Below, in pieces: positions 53,868 to 64,000 of a DNA stretch of 64,000 bases; position 1 is the stretch's first letter; the number at the start of each line of letters is the position of its first letter. The notes under the pieces were generated by a model. The model was given only the letters and a program-made list of their open reading frames with translations, made no database searches and was not told the DNA's origin. Location of the stretch: assembly GCF_000312045.1 (NCBI RefSeq), contig NZ_HE978634.1, forward strand, positions 1 through 64,000, in the 5' to 3' direction. The position numbers and the translations under genes are program-made. The DNA comes from Noviherbaspirillum massiliense JC206 (GTDB taxonomy: Bacteria > Pseudomonadota > Gammaproteobacteria > Burkholderiales > Burkholderiaceae_D).

Positions 53868-54197
53868 TTCTTTTGATGAATAACCCGGCATTTTAGCATC
53901 GGGATATCGGGTTTCTACGCTAAATCAGGTTGACAGAGAGTGTCATGCCCTGTTTTGCGGACCGCGTTCGCGCCAGAAGGGATTCAGCACCAGGAGCGGG
54001 ACGCACCGCAGTGCCAACACTGCAAGCGGCACGACACCGCGCGGCGCCCTTCTGGTGCGAACCCTGCGGGCAGTCCCGCACACCAATCGCCTGCGGCGTT
54101 GCGGCTTCTTGCCCCAGCACCACTACGTCGCGCCGCCGCGCCTTGCATTCGACCGGTTTGCGGGGCTGCGCGGCCGAAAAACAGAAAATGGCATTCT
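53868..54197. other. Palindrome-rich spacer between tgt and yajC
   Basis: There is no gene I can support in this 330-bp gap inside an otherwise tight operon. It holds TGACA-GAGAG-TGTCA (53931-53945), a 16-bp long-range stem (53966-53981 with 54047-54062), an inner hairpin GCAGTG-CCAA-CACTGC (54008-54023) and TGCGGG-CAGT-CCCGCA (54065-54080). Open frames crossing it are GC-driven and extend antisense or out of frame into tgt. Confidence 0.7.
53966..54062. repeat. Long imperfect palindrome with nested hairpin
   Basis: GTTCGCGCCAGAAGGG (53966-53981) pairs with CCCTTCTGGTGCGAAC (54047-54062), 16 bp with a single G-T pair if transcribed on the plus strand and one A-C mismatch on the minus strand. 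A perfect 6-bp hairpin sits in the middle (54008-54023). It could be a structured RNA, an operon-internal processing site or a remnant MITE-like element. Confidence 0.8.
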
Positions 54198-56344
<2,147 letters not shown>

Positions 56345-56432
56345 GGGACTGGTCACAGGAGTGCGCGGGGACGGCCGGTCTTGAAAAGATGGCCATAAAA
56401 GATAGCCATTCAAGCGGCTGTCCGTACAATGG

Positions 56433-56459
56433 CGGTCATGCTCAAGCATGACCGTTTTT
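56433..56459 (+). promoter_or_regulatory. Hairpin with T5 in the queA/recG divergent spacer
   Basis: CGGTCATGCT (56433-56442) pairs perfectly with AGCATGACCG (56445-56454), followed by TTTTT. No gene on the plus strand precedes it, so it may be an operator palindrome or a leader attenuator of recG. TACAAT (56425-56430) just before it could be a -10 box. Confidence 0.5.
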
Positions 56460-56543
56460 GATTAGAATCGTTTCACCAACGCCGCGCAACGAAAACAATC
56501 GAACCCGTTATTTTACCTCTTGCCGACCGATTTACGGCCTGAT

Positions 56544-58628
56544 ATGCCTGCACCGACAAAAAAGGCCGCCCCGGCCCGGAAAAAGAACAGGAGCGAAGAC
56601 AAGCTCGCGAAGCTCGGGCTGCGTTCGGACATGGACCTTGTGCTGCATCTGCCGATGCGCTACGAGGATGAAACCGAAATCGTGCCGATCCGCGAAGCCG
56701 GCTTCATGGCGGGCACACCGAGCCAGGTGGAAGGGGTGGTCGTCTCCTGCGACATCCAGTACCGGCCGCGGCGCCAGCTGGTCGTGACCATCGCCGACGA
56801 TTCCGCCCAGCTGGTAATGCGCTTCCTGAATTTCTATGGCAGCCAGGTCAAGCAGCTCGAGGCGGGCACTCGGGTGCGTGCCCGCGGTGAAGTACGGCAC
56901 GGTTTCTTCGGCGCCGAAATGGTTCACCCGACTTACAGGGTGGTGAAGGAAGGCGAGCCCTTGCCGACCGCGCTCACGCCGGTGTATCCCTCGGGCGAAG
57001 GCTTGTCACAGGCTTTCCTGCGCAAGGCGATCGCAGCGGCAATGACGCGCATCGACTGGCGCGACACCCTGCCGCCGCGACTGCTGGAAGCACTGAAGCT
57101 GCAGCCCTTCGAAGCGGCGGTCAGGCTTCTGCACAATCCGCCTTCCGACGTGGATGAGCATGCCCTGGAGGACCGCTCGCATTCGGCATGGATAAGGATG
57201 AAATTCGATGAATTGCTGGCCCAGCAGTTGTCGCTGAAGCGGGCCCAGGAGGCGCGACGTTCGCGGGAAGCCGCCTCCCTGCCGGTGGTCGGCGCCCTGT
57301 CCGAAGCCTTCCTCGCTGGTCTGCCCTTCGAACTGACCGCCGCCCAGCAACGGGTGCTGCGGGAAATCCGCGCCGACCTGCGCGAATCCTTCCCGATGCA
57401 GCGCCTGTTGCAAGGCGATGTCGGCAGCGGCAAGACGGTGGTGGCGGCGCTCGCCGCGGCGCAGGCGATCGATAGCGGCTTCCAGGCGGCCTTGATGGCG
57501 CCGACCGAGATCCTGGCCGAGCAGCATTTCCGCAAGATCGCGCAGTGGATGGAACCGCTCGGCGTGCAGGTGGCATGGCTGACCGGCAGTCTGAAAAAGA
57601 AGGAAAAGATGGAAGCGCAGGCGCGCATCGAATCGGGCGCGGCGCAGCTGGTGATCGGCACCCATGCGCTGATCCAGGAAGGCGTGCAGTTTGCCAGGCT
57701 GGGCTTGGTGATCGTCGACGAACAGCACCGTTTCGGCGTCGGCCAGCGCCTGGCCCTGCGCAACAAGGGCAAGGATGCCGGGGGCGCAGGCGATACCGCA
57801 CAGACCGTGCCGCACCAGTTGATGATGTCGGCCACGCCCATTCCGCGCACGTTGGCAATGACCTACTATGCGGACCTGGAAGTGTCGGTGATCGACGAGT
57901 TGCCGCCGGGCCGCACGCCGGTCGTCACCCGCATCATCGACCAGAACCGGCGCGACGAAGTGATCGAACGCGTGCATGCGGCGGCCCTCGACGGCCGCCA
58001 GGTGTACTGGGTCTGCCCCCTGATCGAGGAATCGGAAGCGCTGCAGTTGCAGACCGCCACCGACACTCACGCCATGCTGTCGGCGGCACTGCCCGACCTG
58101 CGCGTGGGCCTCGTGCATGGGCGCTTGAAGCCGGCGGAAAAGCAGATGGTGATGGATGCCTTCATCCGCGGCAATATCCACGTGCTGGTCGCCACCACCG
58201 TGATCGAAGTCGGTGTCGATGTGCCGAATGCATCGCTGATGGTGATCGAGCATGCCGAGCGCTTCGGCCTGTCGCAATTGCATCAGCTGCGCGGACGCGT
58301 CGGGCGTGGAGCCGCAGCCAGCGTCTGCCTGCTGCTGTACCAGAGCCCGCTCGGCCCGGTCGCCCGGCAGCGCCTCATGACAATGCGGGAAACCACCGAC
58401 GGCTTCGAAATTGCACGGCGCGACCTTGAAATCCGCGGGCCGGGCGAATTCCTTGGCGCCCGGCAATCCGGCCAGGCAATGCTGCGCTTTGCCGACCTGC
58501 AGACCGACCAGTGGCTGGTGGAACAGGCGCGGGATGTGGCACAGGCATTGCTGCGTGAGGACCCGGCAACCGTGGATGCGCATCTTGCGCGCTGGCTGGG
58601 CGGACGCGAGGATTACCTCAAGGCGTAA
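56544..58628 (+). CDS. recG: ATP-dependent DNA helicase RecG
   Basis: RecG remodels stalled forks and Holliday junctions. At 694 aa from ATG 56544 it has an N-terminal wedge/OB domain (about 55-165), helicase motif I GDVGSGKT, motif II DEQH in VIVDEQHRFGVGQR, and the C-terminal VIEVGVDVPNASLMVIEHAERFGLSQLHQLRGRVGRG block (in part). A TTG eight codons upstream is an alternative start. oxyR follows after 163 bp, a pairing also seen in Pseudomonas in the other order. Confidence 0.95.
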   Translation: MPAPTKKAAPARKKNRSEDKLAKLGLRSDMDLVLHLPMRYEDETEIVPIREAGFMAGTPSQVEGVVVSCDIQYRPRRQLVVTIADDSAQLVMRFLNFYGSQVKQLEAGTRVRARGEVRHGFFGAEMVHPTYRVVKEGEPLPTALTPVYPSGEGLSQAFLRKAIAAAMTRIDWRDTLPPRLLEALKLQPFEAAVRLLHNPPSDVDEHALEDRSHSAWIRMKFDELLAQQLSLKRAQEARRSREAASLPVVGALSEAFLAGLPFELTAAQQRVLREIRADLRESFPMQRLLQGDVGSGKTVVAALAAAQAIDSGFQAALMAPTEILAEQHFRKIAQWMEPLGVQVAWLTGSLKKKEKMEAQARIESGAAQLVIGTHALIQEGVQFARLGLVIVDEQHRFGVGQRLALRNKGKDAGGAGDTAQTVPHQLMMSATPIPRTLAMTYYADLEVSVIDELPPGRTPVVTRIIDQNRRDEVIERVHAAALDGRQVYWVCPLIEESEALQLQTATDTHAMLSAALPDLRVGLVHGRLKPAEKQMVMDAFIRGNIHVLVATTVIEVGVDVPNASLMVIEHAERFGLSQLHQLRGRVGRGAAASVCLLLYQSPLGPVARQRLMTMRETTDGFEIARRDLEIRGPGEFLGARQSGQAMLRFADLQTDQWLVEQARDVAQALLREDPATVDAHLARWLGGREDYLKA

Positions 58629-58791
58629 CGGCCCGCGGACCTGTACATGCAACGTCCGGTCTCAACCGGAACATGGCGCATTTGCATTGTCCGACGCACA
58701 AGAGAATATTGTCTTTATACTTGCAGGATGATTCCGGCAATGGACTGTTCGGCCCATGCCCGTGCCAGTCCTTCAATGCGAACCTGACCGT

Positions 58792-59739
58792 ATGACCCTT
58801 ACTGAACTGAAATACATCGTCGCCGTCGCCCGCGAAAAGCACTTCGGCCACGCCGCGGAAGCATGTTTCGTTGCGCAGCCGACATTGTCGGTCGCCATCA
58901 AGAAGCTCGAAGACGAACTCGGCGTCGTCATCTTCGAGCGCGGCGGCACCGAAATTTCCATGACCCCCCTGGGCGCGCAAATCGTGGCGCAGGCGGAACG
59001 AGTACTGGAACAAACTGCGGCCATCAAGGAAATCGCCAAGCAGAACAAGGATCCTCTCGCGGGCCCCTTGCGCCTCGGCATCATCTATACCGTCGCGCCC
59101 TACCTGCTGCCGCCCCTGGTCAAGACCATGATCGAGCACGTGCCGCAAATGCCGCTGGTGCTGCAGGAAAATCTGACGGCACGGCTGGTGGAGTTGCTGC
59201 GTCAGGGCGAACTCGATGCCGCCATCATGGCCTTGCCTCTTCCCGAGCAGGGGCTGATGATTCAGCCCCTGTATGACGAACCCTTCATCGTCGCCCTGCC
59301 CAAGCATCATCCCTGGGCCAACCGCGAAGCAATCGATGCACATGAATTGAAATCAGAAACCATGCTGCTCTTGGGCAGCGGCCACTGCTTCCGCGATCAG
59401 GTGCTGGAAGTGTGCCCGGAGATGTCGCGCTTTTCAACCACCGGGGACGGCATTGCGCGCACCTTCGAAGGCTCCTCGCTGGAAACCATCCGCCACATGG
59501 TAGCGTCCGGCATCGGCATCACCGTACTGCCGCAGGCTTCGGTACCCGACATGCATGCCAAGGATGGCATGCTGCGCTATGTGCCTTTCAAGCCGCCGGT
59601 GCCATCGCGCCGCATCGTGATCGCCTGGCGCAAGAGCTTTACCCGGCGCGCAGCGATCGAAGCAGTGCGCCAGGCCGTGCTGGCCTGCGACCTGAGTGGC
59701 GTGACCATGCTGGGCGATGCCGAAATGGCCGAAGCCTGA
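58792..59739 (+). CDS. oxyR: Hydrogen-peroxide sensor OxyR (LysR family)
   Basis: OxyR activates antioxidant genes when peroxide forms a disulfide between two cysteines. These are C199 (GSGHC) and C208 (LEVCP), the same numbering as in E. coli. The N-terminal winged helix ([19 protein letters not shown] in part, with [20 protein letters not shown]) and effector domain are complete. At 315 aa from ATG 58792 it is normal. The 163-bp upstream spacer may carry its own promoter. Confidence 0.95.
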   Translation: MTLTELKYIVAVAREKHFGHAAEACFVAQPTLSVAIKKLEDELGVVIFERGGTEISMTPLGAQIVAQAERVLEQTAAIKEIAKQNKDPLAGPLRLGIIYTVAPYLLPPLVKTMIEHVPQMPLVLQENLTARLVELLRQGELDAAIMALPLPEQGLMIQPLYDEPFIVALPKHHPWANREAIDAHELKSETMLLLGSGHCFRDQVLEVCPEMSRFSTTGDGIARTFEGSSLETIRHMVASGIGITVLPQASVPDMHAKDGMLRYVPFKPPVPSRRIVIAWRKSFTRRAAIEAVRQAVLACDLSGVTMLGDAEMAEA

Positions 59740-59824
59740 TTGCCGGTTCCCGACACACTTTGCATTGCATCTAAAAGCTGTCCGCACATGTGACGGCGAA
59801 CGCACCATCCTTGTCATCAAGCCC

Positions 59825-60679
59825 ATGAATAGACTGAAACTGTATGCACGACTGGTCCGCATGGACAAGCCGATCGGTATCCTGCTCCTGCTGTGGCCAA
59901 CCCTGATCGCACTCTGGCTGGCGTCCGACGGCAAGCCGGACTGGAAGCTGGTCCTGATTTTTTCGCTCGGTACGGTGCTGATGCGCTCCGCCGGTTGCGC
60001 GATCAACGACTATGCCGACCGTGACTTCGACAAGCATGTCAAACGCACCGCGGAACGTCCGCTCACCAGCGGCAGGATCGCGCCGCGCGAAGCGCTCGCG
60101 GTGGCCGCGGTGCTGGCCTTTCTCGCCTTTGCCCTGATCCTTCCGCTCAACGCGCTGACCAAGGAACTGTCGGTCGCGGCAGTGCTGATCGCCGCCAGCT
60201 ATCCCTACTTCAAGCGCTTCTTCGCCATCCCGCAAGCCTATCTGGGAATTGCATTCGGCTTTGGCATTCCGATGGCATTTGCAGCGGTACAAAACCAGGT
60301 GCCGCCGGCGGCATGGCTGCTGCTGCTGGCCAATATCTTCTGGGCAGTGGCCTACGACACCGAGTACGCAATGGTGGACCGCGATGACGATCTGAAAATC
60401 GGGATCAAGACATCGGCCATCACCTTCGGCCAATTCGATGTGCTCGCAGTCATGTTTTGTTATGCGGTGACGTTTGCGCTGGTATTCCTGGTCGGATGGC
60501 AGTACGGCCTGCGCCTCTGGTTCATTGCCGGCCTGCTGGTCGCGGCCGCCTGTGCCGCGTATCACTACACGCTGATACGCGAGCGTGACCGCGCCGGATG
60601 CTTTACGGCCTTCCTTCACAACAACTGGCTGGGTGCGGCGATCTTCGCCGGCGTTGCTCTCGATTACCTGTTCCGCTAG
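59825..60679 (+). CDS. ubiA: 4-hydroxybenzoate octaprenyltransferase UbiA
   Basis: UbiA prenylates 4-hydroxybenzoate in the inner membrane for ubiquinone synthesis. At 284 aa from ATG 59825 it has eight to nine membrane helices and the two Asp-rich diphosphate sites NDYADRDFD (about 60-68) and [19 protein letters not shown] (about 180-198). Lies after oxyR on the same strand. ubiH of the same pathway is at 38.5 kb. Confidence 0.95.
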   Translation: MNRLKLYARLVRMDKPIGILLLLWPTLIALWLASDGKPDWKLVLIFSLGTVLMRSAGCAINDYADRDFDKHVKRTAERPLTSGRIAPREALAVAAVLAFLAFALILPLNALTKELSVAAVLIAASYPYFKRFFAIPQAYLGIAFGFGIPMAFAAVQNQVPPAAWLLLLANIFWAVAYDTEYAMVDRDDDLKIGIKTSAITFGQFDVLAVMFCYAVTFALVFLVGWQYGLRLWFIAGLLVAAACAAYHYTLIRERDRAGCFTAFLHNNWLGAAIFAGVALDYLFR

Positions 60680-60736
60680 CGGCTTGCATCCATGTCCTGA
60701 GGATATAGTTTGATTCGTCGCAAGATACCGGGAAAC

Positions 60737-60763
60737 CTGTTCAATACACTCCAAGATGAACAG
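60737..60763. promoter_or_regulatory. Inverted repeat upstream of the DUF883 operon
   Basis: CTGTTCA (60737-60743) and TGAACAG (60757-60763) are perfect arms 13 bp apart, 24 bp before the next ATG. It looks like an operator; the regulator is unknown. Confidence 0.4.
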
Positions 60764-60786
60764 TTGAATAACCGGACGGAATACGC

Positions 60787-61104
60787 ATGGATAACATGGG
60801 ACAGAAATTCGAGACACGCAGCAGGCTGATGGACGACCTGAAGGCGGTGATCAAGGAGGCGGAGGAATTCCTGCGCAACACCGGCTCGCAGGCGGGCGAA
60901 GGCTACCAGACTGCCCGCGCGCGGTTCGAATCCACGCTGAGCAATGCCAAGGATGGCTTGTCTTCGCTGCAGAGCCAGGCCATGTCCTCGAGCAAGGACG
61001 CCATGGAAGCGGCCGACCAGTATGTCCATACCAATCCCTGGCAGGCAGTTGGTATCGGCGCCCTCGCCGGCCTGATCGTCGGACTGGTCCTCGGACGCAA
61101 GTAA
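60787..61104 (+). CDS. DUF883/ElaB-YqjD-family membrane-anchored protein
   Basis: At 105 aa it has an amphipathic helical N-terminal part (about 10-80) and a C-terminal glycine-rich membrane anchor (VGIGALAGLIVGLVLGRK). The family includes E. coli YqjD and ElaB, inner-membrane proteins that bind stationary-phase ribosomes. Followed by yqjE- and yqjK-like genes as in E. coli yqjDEK. Confidence 0.92.
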   Translation: MDNMGQKFETRSRLMDDLKAVIKEAEEFLRNTGSQAGEGYQTARARFESTLSNAKDGLSSLQSQAMSSSKDAMEAADQYVHTNPWQAVGIGALAGLIVGLVLGRK

Positions 61105-61108
61105 GGCC

Positions 61109-61474
61109 ATGGTGCTTGCTGATTCGCTGACGCGGCTGGCGTCCAGCCTGCTCGCGACCATTCAGACCCGCGTGCAGCTCGTTGCCGCCGAAGTGGAAGA
61201 GGAATCGCTGCGATATTTCTCTTTCCTGATGCTGTCGCTGGCGGCGATGTTCTGCCTTGGCATAGCCATCGTACTCGGGGTCCTGTTGCTGGTGGTACTG
61301 TACTGGGACACCCACCGCGTGGGACTGCTTCTCACCCTGATCGCCTTGTTCGGTCTCGCAACCCTGATCCTGCTCCTGCGGCTGCGCGCGCGCTACCATG
61401 CCAAGCCGCGGCTGCTGGGACATACCATGGCAGAACTGTCGCGCGACCGGGAATTGCTGAATCCCCCCGCATGA
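61109..61474 (+). CDS. YqjE-like inner-membrane protein (phage holin family fold)
   Basis: At 121 aa it has two central membrane helices (about 37-62 and 70-92) and the family-type N-terminus RLASSLLATIQTRVQLVAAEVEEE (in part). Although the family carries the name phage holin 3_6, the operon context (DUF883 upstream, YqjK-like downstream) shows a chromosomal stress-type gene, not a prophage gene. Its stop overlaps the next start by 4 bases. Confidence 0.88.
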   Translation: MVLADSLTRLASSLLATIQTRVQLVAAEVEEESLRYFSFLMLSLAAMFCLGIAIVLGVLLLVVLYWDTHRVGLLLTLIALFGLATLILLLRLRARYHAKPRLLGHTMAELSRDRELLNPPA

Positions 61475-61776
61475 ACGCGCACGCACGCATGCTTGCCCAG
61501 CGGCGCCAGCAACTGGTCGCGCTAAGCCGTGCCCAGCGCGCCGACCTGGCAGACCAAATCCAGTCATTGAATCACTCGGCCATCGCCATGGGAATCGGCT
61601 TGCGGATTCTCGATCGCGTTCGCAGGCATCCGGAATGGCTGCTCGGTCTCGCGTTCGCACTCGCGGCGATCAAGCCGCGTCGCCTGTCATCCGCCTTGCG
61701 CCTGGGTGCCGAAGGCTTGCGCACCTGGCGCAATGTCATGCCCATGCTGCAGAATGCCTTGCTGCGGCGGGAATAA
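61471..61776 (+). CDS. YqjK-like small protein
   Basis: At 101 aa it is basic with a central hydrophobic stretch (WLLGLAFALAAI about 52-63) and the N-terminal RMLAQRRQQLVALSRAQR pattern of YqjK-type proteins. Function unknown. Starts within the yqjE-like stop, so is translationally coupled. Confidence 0.8.
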   Translation: MNAHARMLAQRRQQLVALSRAQRADLADQIQSLNHSAIAMGIGLRILDRVRRHPEWLLGLAFALAAIKPRRLSSALRLGAEGLRTWRNVMPMLQNALLRRE

Positions 61777-61848
61777 AGCCCGCGCAAGACGGCATACGCC
61801 AATAATCTCGCCACTCCATACTTCTCGCAGCCAAGCCGCAATACAGCC

Positions 61849-62673
61849 TCACTCGCGGCCGAATTCCTCGCCCAGCTCCTTGCCGCGCGCAGCCGCTGCT
61901 TTCATGGCCTTGACGATCGCCGCCTTCACCCCGCTCTGTTCCATGCTCGTCAGTGCGGCATAAGTCGTTCCACCCTTGGAAGTCACCTTGTCGCGCAGTG
62001 CGGAGACCGGCTCGGTCGAATCGGCTGCGAGCTGGGCGGCACCGACGAAGGTGGCGATCGCGAGCTGCGTCCCCTGCTCTGGGCTCAAGCCCATTTCCTG
62101 CGCCGCCTGCTGCATGGCTTCGATGAAATAGAACACATAGGCCGGGCCGCTGCCCGACACTGCGGTCACCGGATCGATCAGCGCCTCGTCATCCAGCCAC
62201 ACTGTCGCACCGACCGCGCGCATGATTGCATCCGCCACGCTGCGCTGCTGCGGCGACACGCCCTGCAGCGCGACCATGCCGGCAATGCCCTTGCCGATCA
62301 GTGCCGGCGTATTCGGCATGGTGCGTACGATGGCCGTATGCCCGTTCAACCAGCGCGACAAGTCGGCAGCGCGGATGCCGGCGGCAATCGACAGGATCAG
62401 TTGCGATGACAATTGCGGCTGCAGCTGCGCCACCACGTCCTTCATCTGCTGCGGCTTCACTGCAAGCACGATCACGTTGGCTTGCCGCACCGCTGCATCG
62501 ATCTGCGTGGCCGTCGTGACGCCGAACTGCTGCGCAAGCTTCTGCAGGGAGTCCGGGTTGATGTCGACCACATGGATATTGGCCCCCGCCGTCAGTTTGC
62601 CGGCCAGCCCGCCGATCAGGGCCGTGGCCATGTTGCCGCCGCCGATGAAGCAGATTTTCACATCATTTTGCAT
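61849..62673 (-). CDS. proC: Pyrroline-5-carboxylate reductase ProC
   Basis: ProC makes proline from pyrroline-5-carboxylate with NADPH. The Rossmann motif ICFIGGGNMATALIGGL (about 7-23) and the P5C signature DPVTAVSGSGPAYVFYFIEAM (in part, about 158-176) are present. At 274 aa from ATG 62673 it is normal. Overlaps yggS by 11 bases, a conserved pairing. Confidence 0.95.
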   Translation of the reverse strand: MQNDVKICFIGGGNMATALIGGLAGKLTAGANIHVVDINPDSLQKLAQQFGVTTATQIDAAVRQANVIVLAVKPQQMKDVVAQLQPQLSSQLILSIAAGIRAADLSRWLNGHTAIVRTMPNTPALIGKGIAGMVALQGVSPQQRSVADAIMRAVGATVWLDDEALIDPVTAVSGSGPAYVFYFIEAMQQAAQEMGLSPEQGTQLAIATFVGAAQLAADSTEPVSALRDKVTSKGGTTYAALTSMEQSGVKAAIVKAMKAAAARGKELGEEFGRE

Positions 62674-63367
62674 AGTCTCTTTTTCCAAAAATTGCCGTAC
62701 CTATTCTGACGATGGTCGCGCCTTCCGCGATCGCCGCCGCGAGATCGGCCGACATGCCCATCGAGAGCGTATCCAGCTTCAGTCCTGACGCGCGCAAGCG
62801 TTCGGCCAGCATGCGCAATTCGCGGAACGGCGCGCGCTGTTTTTCTGGATCGGCAACCGGCTCGGGAATCGCCATCAGCCCGCGCAAATTCAGCCGCGGC
62901 ATGTCGGCAATCCTGCGCGCAAGATTTTCGGCTTCCTCGGCGCTTGCGCCGCTCTTGCTTGCCTCGCCACTGATGTTGACCTGCAAGCATACATTCAATG
63001 GCGGCAGGTGCGGCGGCCGCTGTTCCGACAGGCGCAGCGCGATTTTTTCGCGGTCGACGGAATGCACCCAGTCGAAATGCTCCGCGATCGGCCGTGTCTT
63101 GTTGCTCTGAATCGGGCCGATGAAATGCCATTCCAGCTGCAGGTCCGGATGCAGGGCGCGGACCGCTTCCATCTTGTCCAGGGCTTCCTGCAGATAGTTT
63201 TCCCCGAATGCCATCTGCCCGGATTGCGCGGCCTCGATCACTGCATCCGGCCCGAAAGTTTTCGAGACCGCCAGCAGGTGAATGTCGTGGGGATCGCGCG
63301 ACATTGCGCGCGCTTCGGCCATGATCCGGTCTCGCACAGCTTGCAAGTTGTAAGAGATTGAAGACAT
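62663..63367 (-). CDS. yggS: PLP-binding homeostasis protein YggS/PROSC
   Basis: A cytoplasmic PLP carrier affecting vitamin B6 and amino-acid balance. The PLP lysine lies in LLAVSKTFG (about 34-42), followed by FGENYLQEA, WHFIGPIQSNK and LSMGMSADLAAAI. At 234 aa from ATG 63367 it is normal. First gene of the yggS-proC pair, divergent from pilT. Confidence 0.95.
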   Translation of the reverse strand: MSSISYNLQAVRDRIMAEARAMSRDPHDIHLLAVSKTFGPDAVIEAAQSGQMAFGENYLQEALDKMEAVRALHPDLQLEWHFIGPIQSNKTRPIAEHFDWVHSVDREKIALRLSEQRPPHLPPLNVCLQVNISGEASKSGASAEEAENLARRIADMPRLNLRGLMAIPEPVADPEKQRAPFRELRMLAERLRASGLKLDTLSMGMSADLAAAIAEGATIVRIGTAIFGKRDYAK

Positions 63368-63383
63368 AATCAATTTACTTTAG

Positions 63384-63409
63384 GCAACACTCTGCCGGTG
63401 TTGCTCTTT
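63384..63409 (+). repeat. Hairpin in the yggS/pilT divergent spacer
   Basis: GCAACAC (63384-63390) pairs with GTGTTGC (63398-63404), followed by TCTTTTC. It resembles a weak terminator but lies between divergent starts, 41 bp before pilT. Confidence 0.4.
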
Positions 63410-63449
63410 TCTCATGGCATTTTGCCAGCTCAGGGATTATAGGCTCACT

Positions 63450-64000
63450 ATGGATATTTCCGAACTGCTCGCTTTCTCCGTCAAGAACAAGGCTTCCGAC
63501 TTGCATCTGTCGGCAGGCCTGCCGCCGATGATCCGCGTGCACGGCGATGTACGGCGCATCAACCTGCCGCCACTGGAACACCAGGATGTGCACGGCATGA
63601 TCTATGACATCATGAACGACGGGCAGCGCAAGATTTACGAGGAAACCCTGGAATGCGATTTCTCCTTCGCGATTCCCGGCCTCGCACGCTTCCGCGTGAA
63701 TGCCTTCAACCAGGACCGCGGCGCGGCTGCCGTGCTGCGTACCATTCCCTCCAAGGTCCTGACGCTGGAGCAGCTGAATGCCCCCAAGATCTTCGCCGAC
63801 CTGGCCCTGAAGCCACGCGGACTGGTGCTGGTGACCGGGCCGACCGGCTCCGGCAAATCGACCACGCTGGCGGCGATGATCAATCACCTGAATGAAACCG
63901 AATACGCGCACATCCTCACCGTCGAGGACCCGATTGAATTCGTGCATGAATCGAAGAAGAGCCTGATCAACCAGCGCGAAGTCGGCCCGCATACCATGTC
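63450..64000 (+). CDS. pilT: Twitching motility ATPase PilT (5' part, cut by window end)
   Basis: PilT powers type IV pilus retraction. The first 183 codons are present: the N-terminal PAS-like domain starting MDISELLAFSVKNKASDLHL (in part), then the Walker A motif GPTGSGKST near residue 129-137 and the Asp-box region TVEDPIEFVHES. The gene continues past base 64000. It is divergent from yggS, the gene order also found in Pseudomonas. Confidence 0.95.
   Translation, partial: MDISELLAFSVKNKASDLHLSAGLPPMIRVHGDVRRINLPPLEHQDVHGMIYDIMNDGQRKIYEETLECDFSFAIPGLARFRVNAFNQDRGAAAVLRTIPSKVLTLEQLNAPKIFADLALKPRGLVLVTGPTGSGKSTTLAAMINHLNETEYAHILTVEDPIEFVHESKKSLINQREVGPHTM

Noticed and set aside
61109-61474. 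Possible prophage holin
   Set aside because: The family name includes phage holin, but the context (DUF883 protein before, YqjK-like after) is the chromosomal yqjDEK arrangement and no phage genes are near.

Overview
The window is 64 kb of a high-GC chromosome from a Burkholderiales betaproteobacterium, most probably family Oxalobacteraceae (Noviherbaspirillum/Herbaspirillum-like). This rests on protein style and gene order (lptD-surA-pdxA-rsmA, miaB-phoH-ybeY-corC-lnt, glyQS-gmhB-plsC, queA-tgt-yajC-secDF), not on a database search. Nearly everything is densely packed housekeeping genome. I see no prophage, transposase, CRISPR array or clear pseudogene.

The exception is the left edge (1-1997), a sedentary chromosomal integron platform. 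A complete integron integrase (IntI, + strand) is preceded by an attI-like site with repeated GTTAAA core motifs. Leftward from attI, on the minus strand, run two gene cassettes of unknown function separated by an attC site. A second attC is cut by the window start, so the array continues outside. The intI promoter overlaps a near-perfect LexA box, which predicts SOS control. IntI converges on the host xerD.

Layout to the right: xerD-ogt (2.0-3.4 kb); a hairpin-rich spacer; a C4-dicarboxylate TRAP transporter (dctPQM) divergent from its two-component system (dctS-dctR) and an AEC-family carrier (3.7-10.6 kb); queG; tsaE-amiC; dedA; mutL-miaA; tRNA-Met; a small secreted protein, miaB-phoH-ybeY-corC-lnt; glyQ-glyS-gmhB-plsC and a YgjP-type metallopeptidase (to 29.1 kb). 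Then come gloA, rsmA, pdxA, surA and lptD on the minus strand (29.3-35.2 kb), divergent from amgK-murU-pepP-ubiH. Transhydrogenase pntAB and panD follow, then nudJ-mnmA-bfr, a GST, purB, a cytochrome b561 with two YceI proteins, and a MarR regulator (to 50.4 kb). The Sec/queuosine block queA-tgt-yajC-secD-secF is on the minus strand (50.5-56.3 kb), divergent from recG-oxyR-ubiA. The right end holds a DUF883/YqjE/YqjK trio, proC-yggS on the minus strand, and the 5' part of pilT cut by the window end.

Functional themes are envelope biogenesis and peptidoglycan recycling (amiC, lnt, gmhB, plsC, surA, lptD, amgK, murU, yajC-secDF), tRNA modification (queG, miaA, miaB, mnmA, tgt, queA, tsaE), DNA repair (ogt, mutL, recG, xerD) and oxidative or redox functions (oxyR, bfr, pntAB, ubiH, ubiA). 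Several spacers carry strong inverted repeats not explained by simple gene ends: tgt-yajC, yajC-secD, dctP-dctQ, ogt upstream and queA-recG. These are reported as findings.
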